64,000 nt of DNA from Pseudoalteromonas piscicida (GTDB lineage Bacteria; Pseudomonadota; Gammaproteobacteria; Enterobacterales; Alteromonadaceae), in the NCBI RefSeq assembly GCF_000238315.3, contig NZ_CP011924.1, positions 138,501 through 202,500 of the forward strand. Reading direction: 5' to 3'. The notes under the pieces were generated by a model, which did not search any database, was not told the origin of the DNA, and saw only the letters and a program-made list of their open reading frames with translations. The position numbers were made by a program, and so were the translations under genes. The stretch's first letter is position 1. Each line of letters starts with the position of its first letter. Shown here one piece after another: positions 19,062 to 27,411 of this stretch.

Positions 19062-21035
19062 CTATTCGTCATCCCACTCTTCAGGCAAAAGTTGCTCGTT
19101 AACCGCAAGTTGCTCTGACAAGTGTGTTAAAAAGGCTTCTTTATCATCTAGCTGAGATAACTGCTCGCCAAGGTCAATAAATTCAAATAACACCCCGCTG
19201 GTTTCAAATGGGGTACTGGCGTTAAGGCTGGTTGATTGTTTGAGTAAGGCGCGAATGCTTAGTAAATAAGTTCGATTGTCTAAATATACGGGTAATACGA
19301 TTTTGCCACGTTTTAGGGTTAAATAGCGCAGCTTTCCTTTAGCTTGTTCACTATCCATCTCGGTACAGCGACACAGTAAGTCTAAGGCGGACATGTCGAA
19401 AATAGACAGCTTATGCTCTCTCGCAAAGCGTTCAAGAGATTCATTTACCTGCACAATTTGGCCAAATAAGTTATATAAAATACTGGCACTGTGAAGCTGG
19501 TTGAAGACATGCTCCAATGAGGTGAGTTTTTGATCCATCTCATTAATTGCATTTTTGATTTTATGACTTAACGGTTCCTTTAGAGAAAAAGTCAGCGCCC
19601 GAGTCAGTGTGCTTTTGAGGTTTTTTTGCTCAGCAGAAAATACTTTATAGTGGAATAATAATTCACCAATTTGATGTGCAAAGAGATTTACATTTTTAAT
19701 AAATGCTTGCTCATCAAAGTTATCTTGAGGAGTGACGGTTAGCGCCCAAAAACCCCGAACATCTCCTGCGTACATCAAGGGTGCGATATACTGCTGCTCA
19801 TCTTCCGCGAGATGTTGGAAGAAAGGACGAGTAATTTTGATAGCACCAAAGGCTTTGATTGCATCGGAATAAGGTACTCGCTCGTAATCTCGTCGCATCT
19901 CTAAGATATCACTGAGCTGGCAGTGTATCGCGCGTATTTCAGTTACTCTGTGGTCACCCTCTAAGCGAGTGAGAAAGATACTTCTTCTCAGATTAAGCTG
20001 CTGATTAACCAGTTGGATTATTGCATCCCAAGGTTCATTATGCTCAAGAAAGTGCCGTGGTAGATATCGACCCATCATACGTTGCTGGATCAGGGCGATG
20101 AGAGACTTTAAGTTTTCTTCTTCTGACCATTTCAAAGAGATAAACACCCAAAGTAGCGTCAGCCATATCAAAGATAGCAGCTCACCAAGCGGCAATAACA
20201 CGGAGTACCAATGATGCGCAGCAAGGCCACTTATGATCAGTAATATGCTGGTGGATACCGCAATGATGACATTGGTCTTGGTCGCATTTCTTTGGTACCA
20301 CACTAAGAAAAATATTGATGCTAGTACCATGAGTGCGACTATCGTCACTTTATTTAAAGGCTGAATAAAGCTGTCGGATGCAAAGCTATTGGCGATAAAT
20401 GCCTGTAGGTAAACAGGCGGAAGTTCTTGCGCACCAAAATAAGCATTACTATTCAAGCGTGAAAACTTTGAATGCTGAGCAACTAAGATGACCTTTTCGC
20501 TGAGTTGTGCTGTGAATAGGTCACCATCAAGTACTCTCTGCGCACTGAATTTTGGTAGTGAATAATAAGGCAGCGAGTAGTCTATGATTTTGTTGAGGTA
20601 TTCACCATGCTGCGGAAATATTTTATCCCACAGTATGTCACACGTGTTTGCTGGTGGTGCAAGGCTGATTGCGCTGCCATACCAATTTTCTGTTTCCAAC
20701 AGACAAACCGATTGCGTATTGAATGGATAGTAAATCGAGCCATCGTATTGTTGTGGCGAAAGTTCGGTATTTGCAAAGAACACAACGGCTTTTGGTTGAT
20801 AGTCAGAGAGTATTTTTACCAACTGCTGATGTTGTTGTTGTAAGTTTTCCGCTTCAATCACGACTACTTGCGTTGCTTGTGTGGTGTTGAGCTTAGAAAA
20901 CCATTGTAACCCGATTAGGTTTACCTGTTTATACAAGCCGGACGCTGAGGCGATCAACAAAATAGCGAATAAGCTCATAAATAGCCAAAACTCACGTTGG
21001 CGTTTTATAAAGTTTAATTGACTAAAAACCGACAT
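19062..21035 (-). CDS. CHASE2-GAF-PAS-like membrane protein without visible output domain
   Basis: A 657-residue protein. TM helix 1 (about 16-33) is followed by an extracytoplasmic CHASE2-like domain (34-225: QVVVIEAENL, YQPKAVVFFAN, KVILVAQHS, YLQAFIANSF) and three helices (230-246, 255-271, 280-300), the usual CHASE2 arrangement. The cytoplasmic part has a GAF-like region (335-465, with IAPLMYAGDVRGFWALT), a coiled coil and a PAS-like region (515-620, with LYNLFGQIVQVNESL). No kinase, GGDEF, EAL, cyclase or phosphatase domain is seen. CHASE2 proteins normally carry one, so this may be a sensor acting by protein contact, perhaps on CapB or CapC. It begins 15 bp after capA. Confidence 0.7.
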   Translation of the reverse strand: MSVFSQLNFIKRQREFWLFMSLFAILLIASASGLYKQVNLIGLQWFSKLNTTQATQVVVIEAENLQQQHQQLVKILSDYQPKAVVFFANTELSPQQYDGSIYYPFNTQSVCLLETENWYGSAISLAPPANTCDILWDKIFPQHGEYLNKIIDYSLPYYSLPKFSAQRVLDGDLFTAQLSEKVILVAQHSKFSRLNSNAYFGAQELPPVYLQAFIANSFASDSFIQPLNKVTIVALMVLASIFFLVWYQRNATKTNVIIAVSTSILLIISGLAAHHWYSVLLPLGELLSLIWLTLLWVFISLKWSEEENLKSLIALIQQRMMGRYLPRHFLEHNEPWDAIIQLVNQQLNLRRSIFLTRLEGDHRVTEIRAIHCQLSDILEMRRDYERVPYSDAIKAFGAIKITRPFFQHLAEDEQQYIAPLMYAGDVRGFWALTVTPQDNFDEQAFIKNVNLFAHQIGELLFHYKVFSAEQKNLKSTLTRALTFSLKEPLSHKIKNAINEMDQKLTSLEHVFNQLHSASILYNLFGQIVQVNESLERFAREHKLSIFDMSALDLLCRCTEMDSEQAKGKLRYLTLKRGKIVLPVYLDNRTYLLSIRALLKQSTSLNASTPFETSGVLFEFIDLGEQLSQLDDKEAFLTHLSEQLAVNEQLLPEEWDDE

Positions 21036-21050
21036 GCTTTTTTTACTCTC

Positions 21051-23111
21051 TTATTGTTGGCTAAAAGTGAGAGTCAGCTCAGTCGTCTTCGCTACTTTTA
21101 CTTTAATAAATTCTTGGCCATGGATTTGTGCGCTTTGCCACTGACCGTTTTGAAGTTGCACAGGGCGCTGCCACGAGATCATCGCAATATCATCTAAAAA
21201 TAAGGCACTTTCACCACTACTTGGTGGCGCCATGGAGAGGCCAAACTGGACTCCACGAGCAGGCAGCCCTTCATCACCAAGCACAACGGAATCGTCAGGT
21301 AAGGTAATGTCTTGTCTAAACGTTTGCCACTCATAGCTCCCCGCTGGCTTTAATTGGGGCGTTGACTCAGAAAAGATAAGGCTATCTTCTGATGTTAAGA
21401 TACGAATATCAGCCTTAAACTCACCAGCGTTCTCTCCTTTGGCATAACCAAAGAGCGAGAGCTCATGGTAAGCCTGTGCTGTGCTCGGCGCTGGTGTAAT
21501 AGGCATGGTACGAATTGTGTGTTTGAACGGCACACGCGTTGGTGTTTCGTTAAATTGCGTTCGTTGTAAACAAAGCCCTTGTACGCCACGATATTTGCCG
21601 ACTAAACACGGCGCGATATCGTCGGCCTCAATTAACCAACGAGAGACTTCCCCTTTTTCGTTATCGCTGTCCCAGTCTTCAAAATCCCCAAAGAACAATA
21701 AGTCCCGTCCAAGCACAATCTCTGCTTGAGCATCACTAGCTGTGAGTTTACTAAGGAACTCAGCACTGCTTGAATATTGGCGTAAATCGACAATATGCTC
21801 ACCGGCTTCTAAGGTAATAACTTGTTGCTCGGTTGCTTTTGCTTGAACCGGTTTATCAAAGGTGACTTCTGCAAATCCCGAGTGCAATGAGATACCGACT
21901 TCGGGTGAAGAAAATTCAGCGATACGTTTTAGTAGGGCATTGGCAAGGTCGCCACTTACAAACTTAGGAACATAATCTTCTAGATAAACGGGATAGGCTT
22001 TTAGTGCACTGATTTTAGGTGTGCCTGCAGTTTCTAACTCTACCACAGCTATCAGTCCTAAAAAGGTTTCAAGACGATTTTGCTCAAACACAAAGTTGCC
22101 TAGCCCAAGTATGCTTGGTACGCCATTGTATAAGCCAAACCCTTGCGCAACGTGAGGATGATGGGCAATCATCAAGTTAGCGCCATTTTTGGAAAGTAAA
22201 TCAAATCGGTTTGAAATATACGCCGTTGGTGCGTATGAATACTCATCACCGCCGTGAAGCTGAGCCACAACAAAGCGGCCGTTGTTACTGGCTTGCACCA
22301 CTGTTTCTTTCATACCATTGGTATCTGTTAGATCGGCAGCTCCCCCTTTAGCGTCTGATGCCACATAAGTGACGGTATGTTGATCGCCTGTAATAGAAGT
22401 CGCGGAAACAAAGTCTATGGTTGCTTCACCAAGGCTTAGACTATAGGGCTTAAATGCCTCTGCCGCGCTTGTGCCTGCGCCACTGTGTTTTAGTCCGGCT
22501 TGCTCGACGTACTTCAAGGTATCGTTCAGTCCAGATGCTCGATAGTCATAAACGTGGTTATTGCCAAGTGCGATATAGTCAATACCCAAATCATTGAGGG
22601 CAACTAATGACTCTGGCAGACTAAAAAATGCAAACTCTTTACTTGGATGGACCGTGGTTGGGTTTTTTAGGATTGGAGACTCCAAGTTAACCGAAGCAAA
22701 ATCGACATGTTTAAATAAAGGATGCATAAACTGCACTAGGGCTTGGGCATCAGATCCTGCGCTTTGGGGCTGGATAAGTCCGTCAGGGGTGCTGGGCAAT
22801 GAGTTTCCCATGGTAATGAGGTCAGGGTTGAAATAACGACGCCCAAACATGGTATCACCCGCAAAAAGTAAGGTTTTTAGCGTGCTAGACTTAGCTTTTA
22901 GTTCAAGCGTGAGCTGCTGTTCATTGTTATTTTGATTCGCTAAGGTAAAAACTAAGGGTAAATAATCGGGGTGAGATATTTCCGCAACATAAGCGCCGTA
23001 TGCTAGAGCCGACAGGTCAAAGATACCATCGCTATTTGAGGTAAATAACTGATCATTTATCGTGAGACTTGCATTGGCAATGGGCGTCGCTGCTGTGTTT
23101 TGCAGCAACAC
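21051..23111 (-). CDS. capA: CapA/PgsA-type protein (metallophosphatase-like), disrupted from its lipoprotein signal
   Basis: The longest uninterrupted frame begins at a GTG at 23111. Residues 1-72 are an Ig/carboxypeptidase-regulatory-like domain. About 79-350 is the CapA domain: LLFAGDTMFGRR, VNLESP, ALGNNHVYDY, AQLHGG, IAHHPHV and LGLGNF, the conserved metal-site blocks of the calcineurin-like PGA_cap family. A beta-rich C-terminal part (about 450-686) resembles a carbohydrate-binding module. The same frame continues upstream through a TAA at 23142-23144 to a lipoprotein signal starting at 23255. No ribosome site is seen before the GTG. The coding frame is otherwise intact, so this is a recent nonsense change, a sequence error, or a rarely read-through codon. 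Confidence 0.75.
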   Translation of the reverse strand: MLLQNTAATPIANASLTINDQLFTSNSDGIFDLSALAYGAYVAEISHPDYLPLVFTLANQNNNEQQLTLELKAKSSTLKTLLFAGDTMFGRRYFNPDLITMGNSLPSTPDGLIQPQSAGSDAQALVQFMHPLFKHVDFASVNLESPILKNPTTVHPSKEFAFFSLPESLVALNDLGIDYIALGNNHVYDYRASGLNDTLKYVEQAGLKHSGAGTSAAEAFKPYSLSLGEATIDFVSATSITGDQHTVTYVASDAKGGAADLTDTNGMKETVVQASNNGRFVVAQLHGGDEYSYAPTAYISNRFDLLSKNGANLMIAHHPHVAQGFGLYNGVPSILGLGNFVFEQNRLETFLGLIAVVELETAGTPKISALKAYPVYLEDYVPKFVSGDLANALLKRIAEFSSPEVGISLHSGFAEVTFDKPVQAKATEQQVITLEAGEHIVDLRQYSSSAEFLSKLTASDAQAEIVLGRDLLFFGDFEDWDSDNEKGEVSRWLIEADDIAPCLVGKYRGVQGLCLQRTQFNETPTRVPFKHTIRTMPITPAPSTAQAYHELSLFGYAKGENAGEFKADIRILTSEDSLIFSESTPQLKPAGSYEWQTFRQDITLPDDSVVLGDEGLPARGVQFGLSMAPPSSGESALFLDDIAMISWQRPVQLQNGQWQSAQIHGQEFIKVKVAKTTELTLTFSQQ

Positions 23112-23141
23112 GCTTAAATTGGGCGTCTGGTTATCCCTATC

Positions 23142-23255
23142 TTATTGGCTTTTATCTTCATCCTTATCGATTTGTGAAGGACCTGTTTCATTTGGGTCCT
23201 CTACTGAGCAGGCCGTGAGCGCAAATAGTAATACTACATTTAAGATTTTTTTCAT
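23142..23255 (-). pseudogene. capA: Lipoprotein signal and linker fragment of capA, ended by in-frame TAA
   Basis: From the ATG at 23255 the frame encodes a 37-residue lipoprotein start: KKILNVVLLFALTAC with lipobox L13-T14-A15-C16, then an acidic linker (EDPNETGPSQIDKDEDKSQ). It then meets TAA at 23142-23144. The next codons (DRDNQTPNLSVLLQ) continue in the same frame into the capA mature protein. One substitution in the stop codon would restore a normal outer- or inner-membrane CapA lipoprotein of about 735 residues. Confidence 0.7.
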
Positions 23256-23302
23256 TGTGGTTAGCCTGCTTTCAAAAAAGATACATTATCCAATTCTTTA
23301 GT

Positions 23303-23332
23303 ATTATATCTGTAACTCTTTATGCGTTGCAA
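23303..23332 (-). promoter_or_regulatory. Sigma-70-type promoter of the capsule operon
   Basis: On the minus strand TTGCAA (23327-23332) and TATAAT (23303-23308) are separated by 18 bp. The -10 box is a perfect consensus and lies 48 bp before the capA lipoprotein ATG. All seven genes downstream are adjacent or overlapping, so this may drive the whole 18.5-kb operon. Confidence 0.55.
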
Positions 23333-23545
23333 TCCTTAGAAATGGAATGTAAGTTTCGAAATCAAAAACTTAACAAGTGCTTAAAAACGTCTTAAAAAAC
23401 AACTTTTTTCAGTTCTTCATTAGTATAGGACAAGAATTTGCGAGGATAGCTAAAATTCTGTTCAATATTCTTTACGTTTTTCTAGTCGGCCAGCTATTCT
23501 TAGAGTATGATCTCGTCAATTGTGAAAACCCGCTTTGAGGAACAA

Positions 23546-25102
23546 ATGCGTCTAGAGATACATTGCGCTGACCGTATTGGTATTGCCCAAGAAATTCTCA
23601 ATATCTTGGTGAGTTACCGTGTCGATTTGAAAGGTATAGAAGTCGATTCAGTAAATTGTCGAATGTACGTGAGCTTTCCACCCATCGAATTTGAACAGTT
23701 TCAGAAGATTATGCCTGAGATCCGCTTAATCGATGGTGTTGAAGATGTTCGTACCACAGCGTTTTTACCGTCAGAACGTGAGCATAATGAGCTGAATACC
23801 TTGCTCAGTGCATTACCTGATGGTGTAATTTCTATCGACGCTAAAGGCTGGGTACGTCATTGCAATGACGCAGCTTGTCGCGACCTTAACATGGTTGAAA
23901 AGGAAGTGATCGGTGCCAACATTAACAACCTTTTGAAAGGGTTTAACTTTACCCGTTGGTTAGAAGGTAAAGAGGTGTTAGGCCAGACAACCCGTGTAGA
24001 AGTGGGTGGGGAAGATTTTATTGCTGATATTTTGCCAATTTCGGTGCCCCAAGGGATCGAAGGCGATGTATTAGCCGGTGCGGTGATTAACATTAAATCG
24101 CAGTCGCGATTAGGACAACAAGTCAGTGCGTTTCGTCGTTATGGCCAAGAAAGTTTTGCGACGATTCATAACCACAGCACAGCCATGCGTAGAGTCGTGC
24201 GTGAAGCCAGAAAAATGGCACAGCTAGAAGCGCCAATTCTGATCACAGGTGAAACTGGTACGGGTAAGGAGCTATTGGCTAGAGCATGTCATTATGCGTC
24301 TAACCGTTCGTTAAAGCCGTTTATTGCGCTTTCTTGTGCTTCGCTGCCAGATGACGTTGCCGAGTCTGAGCTTTTTGGTTATGCAGGCTATGAAGAAAAT
24401 GCAGCGCCAAAACGTGGTGTATTAGAACAGGCTGATGGTGGCACGGTATTCCTTGACGAAGTGGGTGAAATGTCAACCCAGTTACAAACTAAGTTACTGC
24501 GTTTCTTACAAGACGGCACGTTCCGAAAAGTCGGTGACGAGAATGAAGTTAAGGTTAATGTTCGCATCATAGCTGCAACGCAAAAAGACTTGCCTGCCAT
24601 GGTTCAAGAGGGCGTATTTAGAGAAGACCTTTACTATCGCATTAACGTACTAACGCTTGAAATTTCTCCACTGAGAGATAGAAAAGCAGATATCGGGCCT
24701 TTGGCTGAACATTTTGTACAAAAATATGCCCAACAAAATGGTCATCCAGCGCCAACACTTGCTAGAGAATGTATTGAGTTTTTAGAGAGTTACCCTTGGC
24801 CTGGTAATGTGAGGCAGCTAGAAAACGCCATTTATCGTGCAGTTTCGTTGCTTGATGATAAAGAGCTTCGTACTGAGCATCTAAACTTACCGACCTTTAC
24901 CCATGACTTAGGTTATTTGGAGTCTGATTTTGAAGGGACGTTGGACCAAGCGGTGAAGCGATTTGAAGCAACCTTGTTGCGCAAGCTTTACCCCGCTTAT
25001 CCGAGTTCAAGGCAATTGGCTAAACGTTTGGGATTAAGCCACACAGCCGTAGCCAACAAGCTGCGTGAGTATGGGATAAATAGAAAAACAGTCAAAGTAT
25101 GA
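23546..25102 (+). CDS. tyrR: Aromatic amino acid response regulator TyrR
   Basis: A 518-residue regulator. I set the start at 23546 (MRLEIHCADRIG), which matches the known TyrR N-terminus and has GAGG 5 bp upstream; a longer in-frame start at 23507 is unlikely. Order: ACT domain (1-75), PAS domain (about 80-185), AAA+ domain (about 200-430) with Walker A GETGTGKE and Walker B GGTVFLDEVGE, and a C-terminal FIS-like helix-turn-helix (SSRQLAKRLGLSHTAVANKLREYGI). The sigma-54-contacting GAFTGA loop is replaced (ESELFGYAGYEENAAPKRG), as in TyrR proteins that act on sigma-70 promoters. It is divergent from the capsule operon; no link between them is shown. Confidence 0.93.
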   Translation: MRLEIHCADRIGIAQEILNILVSYRVDLKGIEVDSVNCRMYVSFPPIEFEQFQKIMPEIRLIDGVEDVRTTAFLPSEREHNELNTLLSALPDGVISIDAKGWVRHCNDAACRDLNMVEKEVIGANINNLLKGFNFTRWLEGKEVLGQTTRVEVGGEDFIADILPISVPQGIEGDVLAGAVINIKSQSRLGQQVSAFRRYGQESFATIHNHSTAMRRVVREARKMAQLEAPILITGETGTGKELLARACHYASNRSLKPFIALSCASLPDDVAESELFGYAGYEENAAPKRGVLEQADGGTVFLDEVGEMSTQLQTKLLRFLQDGTFRKVGDENEVKVNVRIIAATQKDLPAMVQEGVFREDLYYRINVLTLEISPLRDRKADIGPLAEHFVQKYAQQNGHPAPTLARECIEFLESYPWPGNVRQLENAIYRAVSLLDDKELRTEHLNLPTFTHDLGYLESDFEGTLDQAVKRFEATLLRKLYPAYPSSRQLAKRLGLSHTAVANKLREYGINRKTVKV

Positions 25103-25105
25103 TCT

Positions 25106-25128
25106 AAAGGCCACGTAATGTGGCCTTT
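25106..25128 (+). terminator. Hairpin terminator of tyrR
   Basis: AAAGGCCAC (25106-25114) pairs with GTGGCCTTT (25120-25128) across a 5-base loop. It also overlaps the stop codon of the convergent gene, so it probably serves both strands. Confidence 0.7.
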
Positions 25129-25618
25129 ATGATTTAGTTCCCATGTCTTTTGTCACGCCATCTACCTTAATATTCTTGATGCCATCTTCTTCAAAAGAGA
25201 CTGTGATACTCACGTTATCTCGCGCAAAGAAGTAATCTATCCCATTTACCGTTAAGACGTAATTACCCTTTACAGAGTCGCTAAATTCTTTTTTCACAAG
25301 AGAGATGTGATGATCTGCAATTTGCCACTTAAATTCAGAAATAAAACCTTGATTGAATTCTTGGATCCACACGCGGGTATCGTCTTTACTCAGTGTAATG
25401 GCAACTGAGTAAGACTCTGGTAGTTCAGACATGTCATAATGATTTGCACCGATGCGAAACTGTTCAGTCTGTTTGTTCCAAGCAAAACCAAACTCAAACG
25501 CTTTCTCTACACCGGTTGGGTAGGTTAGCGCGCCTTCTCCTTTATAGTCAAAGTCTGCGTAACACATACTGGAAAAGGCAAATAAGGTGGAACAGGTAAC
25601 AAGGGATAATTTTTTCAT
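25127..25618 (-). CDS. 163-aa secreted protein of unknown function
   Basis: I set the start at 25618, where MKKLSLVTCSTLFAFSSMCYA is a clear signal peptide preceded by GAAGTGAAG; the frame extends upstream without a plausible signal. The mature part is about 142 residues, beta-rich, with alternating charged and hydrophobic strands (ADFDYKGEGALTYPTG, SYSVAITLSKDDTRVWI, GNYVLTVNGIDYFFA). It has no cysteine in the mature region and no motif I recognise. A periplasmic beta-sandwich is plausible. Single gene, convergent with tyrR. Confidence 0.65.
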   Translation of the reverse strand: MKKLSLVTCSTLFAFSSMCYADFDYKGEGALTYPTGVEKAFEFGFAWNKQTEQFRIGANHYDMSELPESYSVAITLSKDDTRVWIQEFNQGFISEFKWQIADHHISLVKKEFSDSVKGNYVLTVNGIDYFFARDNVSITVSFEEDGIKNIKVDGVTKDMGTKS

Positions 25619-25893
25619 TGACTTCACTTCAGCTATTTTACTTAATTTGAGGCTCGCGTATGTAACAACCGAACTCATTGTTTTTAAGCTCATTTTATGG
25701 GCCTTTCTGGTCATGCTAGAAAGGCGTTCATTTTTTGAAGCTCAGGTTATTAATCTAGTTTACCGACAGCATTACCGCAACCAAGGGTCAAAGTAATGTA
25801 TCGGTTATAGACGCAAGCGTAGCAAAATAATCACTTTAGAATATGAATTGCTATGCTAGAATCGAAAAATTATTAACTGGTAAGACCATTGTT

Positions 25894-26427
25894 ATGAATT
25901 TATATTTTCGTTTACTGCTGCTGTTTTGGAGAATAAGACAGAATAAACAAACAGCAGATTCCATTTTGTCTCCGATAGATATTGAGTACCGCGCCCTGCC
26001 AAGCGATTGCGATATCAATATGCACTTGACTAATTCACGATACCTCGCATTTATGGACTTAGCACGCACTTGGATGACAGAGCGAGTTGGGTTATTTGCA
26101 GCTGTGATGAAACGCCGCTGGTTTCCAATTGTGAACGCAACGGCGATTACTTATATTCGCGATATCAAGCCGCTGCAAAAATTTACCATTACCACTAAGG
26201 TGGTGGGATGGGATCACAAATACTTTTACATTGAACAGCGCTTTCATTCTAAGCGTGGACTGCACGCGATTGCATATGTGCGTGGGGTATTCAAACGTAA
26301 GGGCGGTGTAGTTGCGGTCGAAGAAATGCTAGAAGTGGCTGGGTTTGACGGTGAGGTACCTATTTTATCTCCTGAGATTATGCATTGGAAAGCCATGTTA
26401 GAGGCAAAGAAAAACAGTAATCTATAA
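25894..26427 (+). CDS. THEM6/YbgC-like hotdog thioesterase
   Basis: A 177-residue protein starting at 25894 (MNLYFRLLLLFWRIR), the usual beginning of this subgroup; an earlier in-frame ATG at 25843 adds 17 unlikely residues. An N-terminal hydrophobic helix precedes a hotdog fold with YRALPSDCDINMHLTNSRYLAFMDLAR, the 4-hydroxybenzoyl-CoA thioesterase-type signature, in which the Asp-Asn-His stretch forms the active site. FHSKRGLHAIAYVRGVFKRK matches the later strands. It probably hydrolyses acyl-CoA near the membrane. A terminator follows. Confidence 0.8.
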   Translation: MNLYFRLLLLFWRIRQNKQTADSILSPIDIEYRALPSDCDINMHLTNSRYLAFMDLARTWMTERVGLFAAVMKRRWFPIVNATAITYIRDIKPLQKFTITTKVVGWDHKYFYIEQRFHSKRGLHAIAYVRGVFKRKGGVVAVEEMLEVAGFDGEVPILSPEIMHWKAMLEAKKNSNL

Positions 26428-26433
26428 ACTATA

Positions 26434-26453
26434 AAGGCCACATCAGTGGCCTT
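26434..26453 (+). terminator. Hairpin terminator after the thioesterase gene
   Basis: AAGGCCAC (26434-26441) pairs with GTGGCCTT (26446-26453) around ATCA. Its stem is the same as the tyrR terminator stem. Confidence 0.65.
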
Positions 26454-26501
26454 GGGGATTGAGAAAGTAACAGTAATTCTGTGTTCTATACGGTTTAGGT
26501 A

Positions 26502-27152
26502 TTAGAACTTATATTTCACACCGAACATTGCTACAACAGGGTCTAGCTCTACGTCAGATGTTAGTGCCTTTACGCCGTTAGCGTAAACAGTTGCATCGGT
26601 ATTAATGTCCATTTTAGAGATCATGCCATGCAGACCCCACTTTTCATTTAAGTCGTAGTTAAAACCAATTTGTAATGCAATACCAAAAGAGCTATCCAAA
26701 TCAACTTCTACGTCGTTAGTTTTTAGTGTTGCTTTCAGTGCTGCACTTGGCTCTTCATCGAAGAATACTGTGTAGTTCAGACCTGCACCGATAAATGGAC
26801 GAAACTTAGCGCTTGCATCAAAGAAGTGATACTGTGCAAGTAATGTTGGTGGCAAGTGTTTAATGTCAGCGATTTCAGCACCTGCTAAGCCACCAGCACC
26901 GTCAACTGTGTGAGAAAATGGTGTTGCCGCAACCAGTTCAAATACGATGTTATCGCTGTAGTGGTAGTCAAGCGTGATACCTAGCTGAGTATTTGAGTCA
27001 GCAACTAGACCAAGAGAGTTATCTTGATCAATTGCAGAAGCCGAATTGTCAGGGTTTACGTTAATAGCACCAACATTAACACTGAAATTTGCGTGTGCGA
27101 AGGGAGCAGCAACTAGCAGAGTAGATAAAAGTGCAGCGCTTAAAGTTTTCAT
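26502..27152 (-). CDS. ompW: OmpW family outer-membrane protein
   Basis: A 216-residue eight-stranded barrel protein. A signal peptide (ending AHA) is followed by the OmpW features: VNVGAINVNPDNSA at the start, LGITLDYHYSDNIVFELVAATPFSH, HLPPTLLAQYHF, and FRPFIGAGLNYTVFF. It ends in VKYKF with the terminal Phe used by the BAM machinery. Length is normal for OmpW (about 210-220). TTAGGAGAAG lies before the ATG. OmpW forms a narrow hydrophobic channel and often responds to iron, salt or stress; no such control is visible here. Confidence 0.93.
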   Translation of the reverse strand: MKTLSAALLSTLLVAAPFAHANFSVNVGAINVNPDNSASAIDQDNSLGLVADSNTQLGITLDYHYSDNIVFELVAATPFSHTVDGAGGLAGAEIADIKHLPPTLLAQYHFFDASAKFRPFIGAGLNYTVFFDEEPSAALKATLKTNDVEVDLDSSFGIALQIGFNYDLNEKWGLHGMISKMDINTDATVYANGVKALTSDVELDPVVAMFGVKYKF

Positions 27153-27411
27153 TTTCTTCTCCTAACCCTATGTGAGGACATTTTTAAACTGTGAAACAGT
27201 GTGTGTTTTCAATGAAGCCATCTTAAAAGGGTTCAAAAAATGAAAAACTGTTCTAGATCAATTTTTAAATTGTAAGATTTCAGAAATTTTTGAAAGTTTG
27301 ATTTAGATTAAGTTTTCTCAATGTCATTAATTTGCATTAAAACTGCAATGCTGTGGTCAAAGTTACATCTTTAAATAATTGCTAGATTTCACCTACAAAT
27401 CATTCTTAGTT

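Noticed and set aside
21051..23111. Treating the GTG at 23111 as the natural capA start
   Set aside because: No ribosome site precedes it, it lies inside the linker, and the in-frame upstream part is a perfect lipoprotein signal. An interrupted gene explains the data better.
23350..23372. TAAGTTT/AAACTTA inverted repeat between capA and tyrR as a TyrR box
   Set aside because: The TyrR box is TGTAAA-N6-TTTACA; here the arms read differently, the spacer is 9 bases and one side has an extra base. It may be a regulatory site, but not clearly a TyrR one.
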